A stretch of 36,245 nt of DNA from an uncultured Methylophilaceae bacterium (GCA_903834185.1 CAILHX010000019.1:1-36245), one strand, 5' to 3'; positions 1-8,845 are shown, counted from the stretch's first letter. Notes: generated by a model from the sequence alone, not told the origin. Numbers and translations: made by a program.

Positions 1-26
1 ATATATATAATGATGGCAAGTGAGCG

Positions 27-374
27 TTGGAAACAGGTGAAATCATAGACTCAGCATCAAATAAAGACTTGGATATGGCAGGCATGCAGGCATCTGCCAC
101 GCGTGCCTGCAGCCTGATGAAGGCGATGGCGAATACAGACCGCCTTTTGTTGTTATGCCAGATATCGCAAGGTGAGAAATGCGTGCGGGAGCTGGAAGAG
201 TTGGTGGGCATTCATCAGCCTACGCTTTCACAACAGTTGACGGTATTGCGTGATGAAGGGCTGGTCAGTACGCGCCGGGAAGGGAAAAAAATATATTACC
301 GCATGGCAAGCACTGAAGCTTTGGCGGTGATGCAGGTACTCTATCAACAGTTTTGCCGAAAGGATGCCGATTGA
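27..374 (+). CDS. bigR: ArsR-family persulfide sensor, BigR/SqrR type
   Basis: A 115-residue winged-helix repressor of the ArsR fold, with the recognition-helix region HQPTLSQQL at about residues 63-71 and the wing RREGKKIYY at 83-91. Cys44 (LLLLCQI) and Cys110 (QQFCRKD) lie 66 residues apart, the same spacing as the redox cysteine pair of BigR and SqrR, which form a disulfide or tetrasulfide on exposure to sulfide or persulfide and release DNA. The next genes are sulfide-oxidation genes, which fits. The first in-frame start is TTG at 27, directly after a stop codon at 21-23. ATG at 75 is an alternative that keeps both cysteines. The AT-rich bases 1-11 could be the edge of an operator, but the window begins there. 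It probably autoregulates the operon (inference). Confidence 0.88.
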   Translation: METGEIIDSASNKDLDMAGMQASATRACSLMKAMANTDRLLLLCQISQGEKCVRELEELVGIHQPTLSQQLTVLRDEGLVSTRREGKKIYYRMASTEALAVMQVLYQQFCRKDAD

Positions 375-817
375 GCTTTAAACCAAACAGGATTACCGAT
401 GATTTCTCCAGCTCGGCTCAGCTCAGTGTGGAGGATATGGAAACCATTGCCGCTCACGGTTTCAAGACCATCCTGAATTGCAGGCCGGATGCCGAAGAGG
501 GGGCAGCGCAACCGACCAGTGCCGAGTTGCAGAGTCTGGCCGGTCAGCATGGGCTCGCGTATTTCCATTTTCCGGTGAAGATGGGTGCTGACGGAAAAGA
601 ATATGTGACGGATGTCGCAAGAATATTACAATCTACGCCTAAGCCTATCCTTGGTTTTTGCAGGTCAGGTTCGCGCGCAACCCGGCTTTATCAGGCAGCA
701 AGCGGGGCGGCCGGGAAGAAATCAGTGATGCAATGGCTCAGGAGTAAATGCCTGATCACGCGATTCTGGAGATGGTGCAAGCGCAAGCAATGCGCCAGCC
801 AATGCTGTAACAAGTAA
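371..817 (+). CDS. DUF442 (BLH N-terminal-type) phosphatase/rhodanese-like protein with a probable C-terminal frameshift
   Basis: This resembles the N-terminal DUF442 domain of the BLH protein of bigR operons: a tyrosine-phosphatase-like fold whose P-loop is visible as FCRSGSR. The likely start is TTG at 371, overlapping the regulator's stop (TTGA) and preceded by AAGGA at 360-364. The core to about residue 110 looks normal. After LYQAASG the product becomes basic and Cys/Trp-rich (WLRSKC, RFWRWCKRKQ), which is typical of out-of-frame reading. The frame one base deletion away reads GREEISDAMAQE, stop at 745-747, then MPDHAILEMVQAQAM to a stop at 808-810. I infer one deletion near 700-712 plus a stop. 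No ETHE1-like dioxygenase half follows, unlike full-length BLH. It may accept or hydrolyse sulfane sulfur, but its function is unproven. Confidence 0.62.
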   Translation: MSFKPNRITDDFSSSAQLSVEDMETIAAHGFKTILNCRPDAEEGAAQPTSAELQSLAGQHGLAYFHFPVKMGADGKEYVTDVARILQSTPKPILGFCRSGSRATRLYQAASGAAGKKSVMQWLRSKCLITRFWRWCKRKQCASQCCNK

Positions 818-850
818 TAAAAAATCCAATAATTCATGAAGGGAAGAAAA

Positions 851-2062
851 GTGGAGAAACACGACATCGTCATTGTGGGTGGCGGGTCAGGAGGGATCGC
901 CATCGCATCCAGCCTGCTCAAACGGCAGAAAAACCTGAATATCACTATCATCGAACCGTCGGATAAGCATCTCTATCAGCCGGCATGGACCTTGGTGGGT
1001 GCGGGAGAATTCAAACAGGAAAATACAGTGCGCCCGATGGCAGACTGCATTCCAGAAAATGTCTCGTGGATTCGTGCTGCAGTCACTTCATTCGATCCGG
1101 AAAAGAATCATGTGACGCTCGATGATGGCCGCATCATCGAATATGCCAACCTGATCGTATCCCCCGGATTGCAGCTCAACTGGAAAGCAATCACCGGTCT
1201 GGAAGAGACCCTGGGCAAGAATGGTGTGACTTCCAATTACCGTTATGATCTTGCCCCTTATACCTGGGAGATGGTGAAAAGCCTCAGGCAAGGACGCGCG
1301 ATCTTCACCCAGCCACCCATGCCGATCAAATGTGCCGGAGCACCGCAAAAGGCGATGTATCTGTCATGCTCCGAGTGGGAGAACAAGGGGTTGCTGAGCG
1401 GAATAGAGGTGGAAATGCATAACGCCGGTGGTGTGCTGTTTGGCGTGGCTGATTTCGTTCCTGCATTGATGGAATATGTCCGGCGCTATAAAGCAAAACT
1501 CAATTTCAATAGTACGCTGGTGCGCGTGGATGGCCCTGCGAGAAAAGCATGGTTCAATGTCAAGGATGCCGACGGGAATATCAACGAGGTGGAAAAAAGC
1601 TTCGACATGCTGCATGTAGTGCCGCCACAGTCTGCACCCGATTTCATCAAGCAAAGTCCTTTGGCGAACGCAGATGGCTGGCTGGAAGTAAATCAGACCA
1701 CGTTGCAGCATGTGCGTTACGCTAATATTTTTGGCGTAGGCGACGTCGTTTCAGCACCGAATGCAAAAACTGTGGCTGCAGCAAGGCAGCAGGTCGTGAT
1801 CGTGGCCCGTAATCTGCTGGCACAGCGTTCGAATACTCCTTTGCCTGCAGAATATAACGGCTATGGTGCCTGCCCGCTCACGGTAGAAAAGGGCAAAATC
1901 GTACTGGCCGAATTTGGTTATGGCGGCAAATTGCTACCAACATTCCCTCTTGATCCCTTGGTTCCGCGGTACCTGGGTTGGGTCTTAAAGAAGACCATCC
2001 TGCCCTGGGTGTACTGGAATCTGATGCTCAAGGGCAGGGAATGGCTGGCCAAGCCCGGCTAA
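851..2062 (+). CDS. sqr: Sulfide:quinone oxidoreductase, type II
   Basis: A flavoprotein that oxidises sulfide to sulfane sulfur and passes electrons to the quinone pool at the inner membrane. Visible features are the N-terminal FAD dinucleotide-binding motif VIVGGGSGG, the second flavin motif IFGVGDV near the C-terminal third, and the redox cysteines in PIKCAGAPQK (Cys161) and YGACPL (Cys341). Their separation matches that of the catalytic pair in the human-like SQOR class. The C-terminal tail is rich in W, L and K, as expected for an amphipathic membrane anchor. GTG at 851 is preferred because AAGGGA at 839-844 lies six bases upstream; ATG at 836 has no such site and would add five residues. 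It is third in an operon with a persulfide sensor and an exporter. Confidence 0.9.
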   Translation: MEKHDIVIVGGGSGGIAIASSLLKRQKNLNITIIEPSDKHLYQPAWTLVGAGEFKQENTVRPMADCIPENVSWIRAAVTSFDPEKNHVTLDDGRIIEYANLIVSPGLQLNWKAITGLEETLGKNGVTSNYRYDLAPYTWEMVKSLRQGRAIFTQPPMPIKCAGAPQKAMYLSCSEWENKGLLSGIEVEMHNAGGVLFGVADFVPALMEYVRRYKAKLNFNSTLVRVDGPARKAWFNVKDADGNINEVEKSFDMLHVVPPQSAPDFIKQSPLANADGWLEVNQTTLQHVRYANIFGVGDVVSAPNAKTVAAARQQVVIVARNLLAQRSNTPLPAEYNGYGACPLTVEKGKIVLAEFGYGGKLLPTFPLDPLVPRYLGWVLKKTILPWVYWNLMLKGREWLAKPG

Positions 2063-2093
2063 TGTCCGTTCACGGCAGCTAAGGCACGTATCC

Positions 2094-2903
2094 ATGGAAG
2101 TACAAACAATCAGCCTGATTCTGGGCCTGGTAGTCGGGGTCATCATGTACCTTACCGGCGCAGGTGGCACAGTGCTCGCTGTGCCCCTGCTTGTTTTTGC
2201 TTTGCATCTTTCTGTCCTGCAGGCTTCTCCTGTCGGGCTGCTGGCGGTGATGCTTGCAGCTACAACCGGAGCCATACTGGGCCTCAAGGCCGGTGTGGTT
2301 CGCTACAAGGCAGCCGGGTTGATGGCGATGTTCGGCTTAATCAGTGCGCCGGTTGGTCTATGGGTTTCCCATCGGCTTCCAAACACATTGCTGGCTTTGA
2401 TTTTTGCATCAGTGCTGATCTTCATTGCCATCAGGATGTTCAGGCAGTCAAATCAAAACATCGACGCCCTGGGGTGGGAAGAATTCAGGGCCCCGCCTGT
2501 CTGCAGGCTGGATACTGTCCATGGGAAATTCTCATGGACGGCACCGTGCGCCACGAGGTTAATGATGTCCGGTGCGTTGGCCGGGCTGTTGTCCGGATTG
2601 CTGGGTGTAGGTGGCGGGTTTATTATCGTTCCCGCACTCAGGGCGGTGTCTGAACTCGATATCAAATCCATCGTAGCGACTTCACTTTCCACGATCGCAC
2701 TCGTCTCCGCTGGTGGAGTGGTCATGGCTGTCACCAGGGGAGCCATCAACTGGCACATCGCATTGCCTTTTGCCGGAGCTGCAATGTTCGGTATGTTGTG
2801 CGGAAAACTCATATCGCACCGTATTTCCGAATCAATCATCCAAAGGTCATTTGCAGTGTTTGCGACTCTTGTGGCGATAGAACTGCTCATCAAACAGTTG
2901 TAG
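2094..2903 (+). CDS. TauE/SafE-family anion exporter
   Basis: A 269-residue polytopic inner-membrane protein of the TauE/SafE family (PF01925). The two half-repeats are visible: glycine-rich GAGGTVLAVPLL near the start and GVGGGFIIVPAL in the middle, each followed by hydrophobic helices, with a hydrophilic loop of about 40 residues between them. Family members export sulfite, sulfoacetate or related sulfur anions. It lies 31 bases after the sulfide:quinone oxidoreductase gene on the same strand. This matches bigR-type operons, where a TauE protein removes oxidised sulfur products. AAGG sits nine bases before the ATG. The exact substrate cannot be read from the sequence, but sulfite or thiosulfate is likely. 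Confidence 0.85.
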   Translation: MEVQTISLILGLVVGVIMYLTGAGGTVLAVPLLVFALHLSVLQASPVGLLAVMLAATTGAILGLKAGVVRYKAAGLMAMFGLISAPVGLWVSHRLPNTLLALIFASVLIFIAIRMFRQSNQNIDALGWEEFRAPPVCRLDTVHGKFSWTAPCATRLMMSGALAGLLSGLLGVGGGFIIVPALRAVSELDIKSIVATSLSTIALVSAGGVVMAVTRGAINWHIALPFAGAAMFGMLCGKLISHRISESIIQRSFAVFATLVAIELLIKQL

Positions 2904-3226
2904 TCCCTCCGGGATTGTCAATGGTGGTTCGCATTCCGATCTGGGGAACCAGTAATTTTTTTACAGATATACGCGCCAGATAGAATTTTACGAAATAAAA
3001 TAAATTACCGCAGCGAATACAAATCCCCATGTAAACCAGATCATTCGATTCTTCGATTACTAGGGAAAGATCAGTCCAGCCGCTATATAGTGCGCTACCG
3101 CACAGACCGTGCCGGCAACTACGCGCTAACTTGCCGTATGGGTTTAGCGAAAAACAATTCATGGGCTAGTAACTGTCGTGCGCCGAAGAAGCTGGCGTTT
3201 TCCCCAGCCTGCCGGATTTATCGTGT
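2904..3226. other. Intergenic region between the sulfide operon and the efflux operon
   Basis: These 323 bases contain no convincing gene on either strand. There is no clear hairpin plus T-run after the exporter. A TATAGTG string near 3086 could be part of a promoter for the downstream efflux operon, but no good -35 partner was found. The first 150 bases are AT-rich. Confidence 0.5.
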
Positions 3227-4687
3227 ATGTCGGTGACCTACGCCCGATGTATAGCAAGCCTTAATCGTTCTGCGGTTTTGGTGCTGGCAATATTTGCACT
3301 ATACGGCTGTGCGGGTACGCCAATGCCGCACGAGCCACTACTATCCTTTGAAGTACCAGCCACCTGGTCTGCCGCACCGGACGCAAAGCTAAATCGGGCC
3401 ACATCGCTGGTAGCGTGGTGGCAGCGCTTTGACGATCCGCTACTCAGCAAACTCGTGACCCACGCTATGCTGAACAATACCGATGTGAATACCTCACAGG
3501 CTCTCCTGCGTCAGGCACTGGCGGTGCGTGATGTAGCGGCAGCAGCGCTGCTGCCTTCGCTTGACGTTTCGGCATCGGCGCAGCATGCCACCTCGGGCGG
3601 GAAGAGCTTGGGCAATACCTTTCAGGCCGGCTTCAATGCCAATTGGGTGCCTGACATCTTTGGTTTCAACCGCTACGCCTTGAATGCCGCAGATGTCGCA
3701 GCCCTGTCCAGTGCCGCCAGTCTGGGCGATGTGCAGGTGTCGATCGCCGCGGAGGTGGGTTTGAGCTATATCACTTTGCGCAGCGCGCAGTTGCGTTTGG
3801 CTATTGCCGTCGAAAACCTGGCAAGCCAGGAGGAGACGCTTCAGATCACGCAATGGCGCCAGCAGGCGGGCTTGGTGACTGACCTCGAGGTAGCGCAGGA
3901 GCGCACCCTGGCCGAGCAGACGCGAGCTACGCTGCCGGTTTTACAAACCACCATCGAACAGACGCGGCATGTACTCGCGGTCCTGACAGGCCAGCCTCCG
4001 CGCGTGCTGGATGCGTTTCTGGCAACGGCCGGACCCATCCCGCAGGCTGAAGCTGACCTGTCATTGAACATACCGGTGGAAGCGCTGCGTCAGCGGGCGG
4101 ATGTGCGCGCCGCCGAACTGAACGTGACGGCCGCGCTCGCACGAGTTGCCCAGGCGGATGCCGCGCGCATGCCGAGTTTTGCGCTGGGCGGCTCGCTCGG
4201 CTTGAGCGCGCTGACGTTGGGCACGCTTACCAGCAGTGCGGCAGTGATGAGTTCTCTCATCGCCAGTATGACAGCGCCAATTTTCGACGGCGGTGTTGCG
4301 AAAGCCCAGTTGCGATCGCAACTGGCGGCATTCGATCAGGCACGCCTGGCATATCAGGCAACGGTATTAGCGGCACTCAAGGATGTAGAAGATGCGCTGA
4401 TTGCCTTGCAGGATGACCATCAACGTCAGCTGAGCCTGCGTTCCGCAGAAGATGCCGCCACCACTGCCTCGCTGCTGGCTCGCCAGCGCTATAGCAGCGG
4501 ACTGGTGGATTTTCAGGTGGTACTGGAGACGCAACGCACACAGTTAAATGCTCAGGATAGCGTGGCAAATGCGAGCGCCGATGTTAGCGCTGACCATGTG
4601 CGCCTGTATAAGGCGCTCGGCGGCGGCTGGCGTCCTGCAGCCGTAACCATCCCGGAAACAAACGCCATCGGAACCTCGACACCATGA
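3227..4687 (+). CDS. Outer-membrane efflux lipoprotein, TolC/NodT family
   Basis: A 486-residue outer-membrane channel of a tripartite exporter. The N-terminus is a lipoprotein signal with lipobox LYGC (Cys28). It is followed by the typical family start (SAWWQRFDDPLLSKLV-like region near residues 62-78) and two long coiled-coil repeats rich in Ala, Gln and Leu. The segment LRQRADVRAAELNVTAAL is a hallmark of NodT/OprM-type outer-membrane factors. The length matches the family. It overlaps the adaptor gene by four bases (ATGA at 4684-4687), so the two are translationally coupled. No strong ribosome-binding site was seen before the ATG at 3227. Substrate unknown. Confidence 0.88.
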   Translation: MSVTYARCIASLNRSAVLVLAIFALYGCAGTPMPHEPLLSFEVPATWSAAPDAKLNRATSLVAWWQRFDDPLLSKLVTHAMLNNTDVNTSQALLRQALAVRDVAAAALLPSLDVSASAQHATSGGKSLGNTFQAGFNANWVPDIFGFNRYALNAADVAALSSAASLGDVQVSIAAEVGLSYITLRSAQLRLAIAVENLASQEETLQITQWRQQAGLVTDLEVAQERTLAEQTRATLPVLQTTIEQTRHVLAVLTGQPPRVLDAFLATAGPIPQAEADLSLNIPVEALRQRADVRAAELNVTAALARVAQADAARMPSFALGGSLGLSALTLGTLTSSAAVMSSLIASMTAPIFDGGVAKAQLRSQLAAFDQARLAYQATVLAALKDVEDALIALQDDHQRQLSLRSAEDAATTASLLARQRYSSGLVDFQVVLETQRTQLNAQDSVANASADVSADHVRLYKALGGGWRPAAVTIPETNAIGTSTP

Positions 4688-6162
4688 AGACGCCTATACC
4701 ATCCAACGATCCGATACCTCCTGACGAGCCCCCGGACATACCCACACCTCTGGTAACGCCTTCGGCAAAAGCCGTTGCCAAGGCCACCGAAAAGGCTATT
4801 GCAAAGCTTCATGTCAAGGTTGCGGCAAAAGCAGCGAGCAAGCTTGCCGTCAAAGATGCCGCAAAGGCCGCCTCGGCTGCCATGGCGACCCCATCAGGGG
4901 CTCTGCTCGATGAGCCGTCATCGACGTCCTGGTATCGCCGTCCGACGCTATGGGCAGGCGTCATCCTGATGCTGCTGATTGCCTCCGGCGTCTGGTGGTG
5001 GCTGGCACGCCAGGCACAGAATGCTGCACCAACGTATAACACGCAGCCGGTAGGGCGCGGCAACCTTACGCTCACGGTCACGGCTAACGGGACAATCCAG
5101 CCGACACGCTCTATCAATATCGGCAGCGAGCTTTCAGGAACGGTGCTCAAGGTCAATGTGGACGTCAATGATATGGTCAAGAAAGGGGATGTGCTGGTGG
5201 TACTCGATACGGCGAAGCTGCGTGACCAGATCCTGCGTTCCACCGCCACGCTTGCTGCGGCAAGATCCAAGGTGGCGCAGACAGCCGCGACCATCAAGGA
5301 AGCTGCCGCGACCATGCGCCGCCTTGACGAAGTGGCGGCGCTTTCAGGCGGCAGAGTCCCTTCCAAGGCGGAGCTGGATACCGGACGCGCCACGCTGGAT
5401 CGCGCCAACGCCGATGATGCCAGTGCGCGAGCCGGCGTGAGCGATGCCCAGGCGGCGCTGTCAACCGATCAGATCAACCTTTCCAAAGCCTCGATCAGAG
5501 CCCCAGCCGACGGCGTGGTGCTCACCCGTAACGTCGACCCCGGCAATGCTGTTGCAGCATCACTGCAGGCGGTGACGTTATTCACGGTGGCGGACGACCT
5601 GACCAAGTTGCGTCTTTGGGTATATGTGGACGAAGCAGATGTCAGCGCGGTTAAAGTGGGTCAGAACGCCACCTTCACCGTGAGCGCCTACCTGAGCCGC
5701 CATTTCCCGGCGCGCATCACCCGCGTTGGTTTCGGCTCGACGATTACGGATGCCGTGGTCACTTATCTGACCTACCTCGATGTCGACAACGCCGACCTGA
5801 GCCTTCGCCCGGGCATGTCAGCCACCGCTTCCATCATCGCGATGGAACGCAAGGATGTGCTGATCGTGCCGAACGCCTCTTTACGCTTTACCCCCAGCGC
5901 CGCCGGAGCGGATACGCCAGACAAGAAAAGCATGGCTTCCAGCCTGATTCCGCACATGCCGAGTAACCGGATCCGCAAGACAGCCGCTGACAGTGCCAGC
6001 ACGGCTTCGGCCAAGCAGGTGTGGGTGCTGCGTGATGGCGTAGCCGTTGCCGTGGCAGTGACGCCGGGTATCAGTGACGGTCATATGACGGAGATCACCA
6101 GCGGCGATCTGCAGGTCGGAATGCTGGTGATTACCGACCAGAAGAGGATGGCGGCTAAATGA
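4684..6162 (+). CDS. macA: MacA-like periplasmic adaptor (membrane-fusion protein) with a Lys/Ala-rich cytoplasmic extension
   Basis: A 492-residue adaptor linking an inner-membrane MacB-type ABC transporter to an outer-membrane factor. The transmembrane anchor is at about residues 88-108 (LWAGVILMLLIASGVWWW). It is followed by the biotinyl-lipoyl half-motif (GSELSGTVLKVNVDVNDMVKKG), an alpha-hairpin rich in Ala, the second lipoyl half (IRAPADGVVLTRNVDPG), and beta-barrel and proximal domains. The first 85 residues are unusual. After a proline-rich start there is a run of AK and KA motifs from about 28 to 66, predicted to form a basic amphipathic helix in the cytoplasm. MacA proteins normally have only a short cytoplasmic stretch. 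It overlaps both neighbouring genes by four bases, so the operon is tightly coupled. Confidence 0.87.
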   Translation: MKTPIPSNDPIPPDEPPDIPTPLVTPSAKAVAKATEKAIAKLHVKVAAKAASKLAVKDAAKAASAAMATPSGALLDEPSSTSWYRRPTLWAGVILMLLIASGVWWWLARQAQNAAPTYNTQPVGRGNLTLTVTANGTIQPTRSINIGSELSGTVLKVNVDVNDMVKKGDVLVVLDTAKLRDQILRSTATLAAARSKVAQTAATIKEAAATMRRLDEVAALSGGRVPSKAELDTGRATLDRANADDASARAGVSDAQAALSTDQINLSKASIRAPADGVVLTRNVDPGNAVAASLQAVTLFTVADDLTKLRLWVYVDEADVSAVKVGQNATFTVSAYLSRHFPARITRVGFGSTITDAVVTYLTYLDVDNADLSLRPGMSATASIIAMERKDVLIVPNASLRFTPSAAGADTPDKKSMASSLIPHMPSNRIRKTAADSASTASAKQVWVLRDGVAVAVAVTPGISDGHMTEITSGDLQVGMLVITDQKRMAAK

Positions 6163-6899
6163 GCACGCCGCTGATCAGCCTGCGTGGCGTGACGAAGCGC
6201 TATGGCAGCGGCGAGTCGGAACTGATGGCGCTCAAGGGCATCGATCTGGACATCGATCCCGGTGAATTCGTCGCCATCAAGGGTCCAAGCGGCTCGGGCA
6301 AATCGACCGCGATGAACATTCTGGGCTGTCTCGACACGCCCAGCAGCGGTCAGTATCTATTCAAGGGCGCACATGTCGAAGCGCTATCGCGCGACCAGCG
6401 GGCGCGCCTGCGTCGACGCTTTATAGGCTTTGTGTTCCAGGGCTTCAACCTGCTTGCGCGCACCTCTGCCCAGGAGAATGTGGAATTACCGCTACTCTAT
6501 CGGGGGGACAGCGCCATCATTCGCCGGGCCGCTGCCACCCGTGCTTTGCAGTCAGTCGGTTTGGGCGGATGGGAAAAGCATACGCCAGCCGAACTCTCGG
6601 GCGGTCAGCAGCAACGTGTAGCAATCGCCCGCGCCATCGTCACCGAGCCTGCCGTGGTGCTGGCTGACGAACCTACCGGCAACCTCGACACCCAGCGCAG
6701 CCACGAGATCATGGGTCTGCTCGTGGCATTGAACCGGGATCATGGCATTACCGTGCTGATGGTGACGCACGAGCCTGATATGGCTGCCTATGCACACCGC
6801 ATGGTCACCTTCGTTGACGGTTATATCGCCAGGGACGCTGCCAACCCGAACCCGATCACCGCAGCGCCAGTCAATATGGAAACGTCCGAAAACACCTGA
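6159..6899 (+). CDS. MacB-like ABC transporter ATP-binding protein
   Basis: A 246-residue ATPase of the MacB/LolD branch. Walker A is GPSGSGKST at about residues 42-50, the Q-loop region is FVFQGFNLLART, the signature is LSGGQQQR, Walker B is VVLADEP followed by TGNLD, and the switch histidine is in VMVTHEP. The ATPase and permease, fused in E. coli MacB, are separate genes here. It starts by ATGA overlap with the adaptor and ends in a one-base overlap with the permease start (TGATG at 6897-6901). Four consecutive overlaps indicate one transcript encoding one machine. Substrate (macrolide, lipopeptide or siderophore-like) unknown. Confidence 0.93.
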   Translation: MSTPLISLRGVTKRYGSGESELMALKGIDLDIDPGEFVAIKGPSGSGKSTAMNILGCLDTPSSGQYLFKGAHVEALSRDQRARLRRRFIGFVFQGFNLLARTSAQENVELPLLYRGDSAIIRRAAATRALQSVGLGGWEKHTPAELSGGQQQRVAIARAIVTEPAVVLADEPTGNLDTQRSHEIMGLLVALNRDHGITVLMVTHEPDMAAYAHRMVTFVDGYIARDAANPNPITAAPVNMETSENT

Positions 6900-8134
6900 T
6901 GCTGTTCTCGGTCTTCATGCTGGCCATACGTTCGGTGATGCGCAACATGCTGCGTTCCTTCCTTACGATTCTTGGCATCGTCATTGGCGTCAGCGCGGTA
7001 ATCACGATGGTCACACTGGGCAACGGCGCCACCCAGGCCATCGAGATGCAGATCACCAGCCTGGGCACCAATCTGCTGATCGTGAATCCCGGCCAACGCA
7101 GTCCCGGCGGTCCCGGAGGTGGGGGAGGCGCAGGCAGTGGTGGTGGCGTACCGCACTTTACCGAAGCCGACGCCTCCGCTATCCAATCGCAGATTGGCGG
7201 CGTTGCCGCAGTGGCGCCGCAGGGGCGCGCCAGTGTCACCGTGGTCGGCAATGGTCGCAACTGGGTTACCAGCGTCACCGGCAGTACCAATGAGTGGTTC
7301 GATATCGGTAACTGGAAGCTGGCCAGCGGCCGTATCTTCGAGGATGACGAGCAACGAGCGGGTGCAGCGGTTTGCCTGATCGGCGAGACGGTGCGACGTG
7401 AAATCTACGGTGGCACAGCAGGTCAGACGGGCCTCGGTGAAATGCTGCGCGTCAAGCAGTTCTCCTGTAACGTCATCGGCATACTTGCCTCCAAAGGCCA
7501 GGGTGGCATGGGCGATCAGGACGACACGGTGATTGTGCCGTTGCATACGTTGCAGCGCCGTGTCACCGGCAGCCGCCGCGTCGACTCTCTGGCGGTCTCA
7601 ATGCAAGACGGCACTGACAGCGCACCCCTCAAGGCCAGCATGCGCCAACTGATGCGCGAGCGACGCAAGCTGGGGGAAACCGATGATGACAACTTCAATA
7701 TCTTCGACACCCAGCAACTTGCCGAGACACTTGCCAGCACGATGGGCGTGCTGACCAGTTTGCTGGGCGCAGTAGCTGCCGTGAGTCTGCTGGTCGGAGG
7801 CATAGGCATCATGAACATCATGCTGGTAAGCGTGACCGAGCGCACTCGCGAGATAGGCCTGCGTCTGGCGGTAGGCGCACTGGAAAACGAGGTACTGCTG
7901 CAGTTCATGATCGAGGCCGTGGTATTGTCGGCACTCGGCGGTCTGATCGGCATCATCATTGCCACCGGGGCTTCCTATGTGCTCGCAGGGGTGATGGGTG
8001 TGCCTTATGCCTTCGACCCCGTGATCAATCTGTTGTCGCTGTTTTTTTCCGCTTTCATCGGTGTTGTTTTCGGTTACTTCCCGGCGCGCAGGGCGGCACG
8101 CATGGATCCCATCGAGGCACTGCGCCACGAATGA
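6899..8134 (+). CDS. MacB-like ABC transporter permease (FtsX/MacB_PCD domains)
   Basis: A 411-residue permease. It has an N-terminal transmembrane helix (FLTILGIVIGVSAVITMV), a large periplasmic MacB core domain and three C-terminal helices carrying the FtsX-type signature (GGIGIMNIMLVSVTERTREI). The C-terminal stretch FPARRAARMDPIEALRHE is the classic MacB ending. The periplasmic domain contains a glycine-rich linker (GGPGGGGGAGSGGG) near residues 68-82. Being separate from its ATPase, it probably works as a homodimer with two ATPase subunits. It is last in the operon. No clear terminator was recognised directly after it. Confidence 0.92.
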   Translation: MLFSVFMLAIRSVMRNMLRSFLTILGIVIGVSAVITMVTLGNGATQAIEMQITSLGTNLLIVNPGQRSPGGPGGGGGAGSGGGVPHFTEADASAIQSQIGGVAAVAPQGRASVTVVGNGRNWVTSVTGSTNEWFDIGNWKLASGRIFEDDEQRAGAAVCLIGETVRREIYGGTAGQTGLGEMLRVKQFSCNVIGILASKGQGGMGDQDDTVIVPLHTLQRRVTGSRRVDSLAVSMQDGTDSAPLKASMRQLMRERRKLGETDDDNFNIFDTQQLAETLASTMGVLTSLLGAVAAVSLLVGGIGIMNIMLVSVTERTREIGLRLAVGALENEVLLQFMIEAVVLSALGGLIGIIIATGASYVLAGVMGVPYAFDPVINLLSLFFSAFIGVVFGYFPARRAARMDPIEALRHE

Positions 8135-8302
8135 GTCTGTTCTCCATCCGACTTGCATTCAAAGCAACCGAAGTTGTAGTGGAAAAATACAATGTGCGAC
8201 ACCGTACAGACAATTCCAACCAAATATTTGTAATGTTAGATATGAGTCGCTCTACGGCGAGGATTCACAACCTTGGTATAAATTTTTTTAAAGGACTTGA
8301 AC

Positions 8303-8470
8303 ATGATTCCATTAGAAGTAGCAGATGAAGATTTTTTAACTGAGCAATCCATTCAAGGTGATGCCTCGAATACATCTGAAGCCGCATATTACCTGGCGGA
8401 AAAGCGAGGATTTGAACCAGGGCATGAATTGGCAGATTGGTTACAAGCTGAAGCCCGGTTTTTAGGGTGA
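8303..8470 (+). CDS. Small DUF2934-type protein
   Basis: A 55-residue ORF supported by AAAGGA at 8290-8295, seven bases before the ATG. The C-terminal half reads AYYLAEKRGFEPGHELADWL followed by QAEARFLG. This matches the DUF2934 pattern: A at the start of a helix, a GR/GF turn, then a WL-x-AE helix. The N-terminus is acidic. An extended -10-like string TGGTATAAAT lies just upstream at about 8274-8283. The function of DUF2934 proteins is unknown; they are small, soluble and often sit near stress genes. Confidence 0.7.
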   Translation: MIPLEVADEDFLTEQSIQGDASNTSEAAYYLAEKRGFEPGHELADWLQAEARFLG

Positions 8471-8545
8471 TAGGCTTCAGGATCAATGTCATTGAGCCAT
8501 GCATTGCTCAGCTTACCCGTGACTCACTTTTGATAGGGCAACGAC

Positions 8546-8845
8546 ATGATTAAGCGATTGATACTGGCAGCGCCGTTCATCCTGTGCGGAAATCTTGCTT
8601 GTGCCGACACTCAGGCCATGCACGATGCCGCACGTGGTGCACTCTTGTACTCGACGCATTGCATCGCTTGCCACACTACCGAGATTCATTGGCGTGAAAA
8701 GAAGCTTGCCACAGACTGGACGAGCCTGCATGCACAAGTTTACCGATGGCAGGAAAATACAGGTCTTGGCTGGTCGGAAGAAGACGTATCCCAAGTGGTT
8801 CGATACCTGAATGCCAATTTCTATCACTATTCCACCCCCGATTGA
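8546..8845 (+). CDS. Small periplasmic cytochrome c
   Basis: A 99-residue exported monohaem protein. A signal peptide (MIKRLILAAPFILCGNLACA) is followed by the haem-attachment motif CIACH near residue 40. No methionine follows the haem motif: the C-terminal half (WSEEDVSQVVRYLNANFYHY) contains none. The sixth ligand may therefore be a histidine, such as the one in FYHY or in the segment after the haem site. GGGCAACGAC precedes the ATG as a partial ribosome-binding site. The gene lies 89 bases before a cytochrome b561 gene on the same strand, so a two-component electron-transfer pair at the inner membrane is plausible. Confidence 0.85.
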   Translation: MIKRLILAAPFILCGNLACADTQAMHDAARGALLYSTHCIACHTTEIHWREKKLATDWTSLHAQVYRWQENTGLGWSEEDVSQVVRYLNANFYHYSTPD

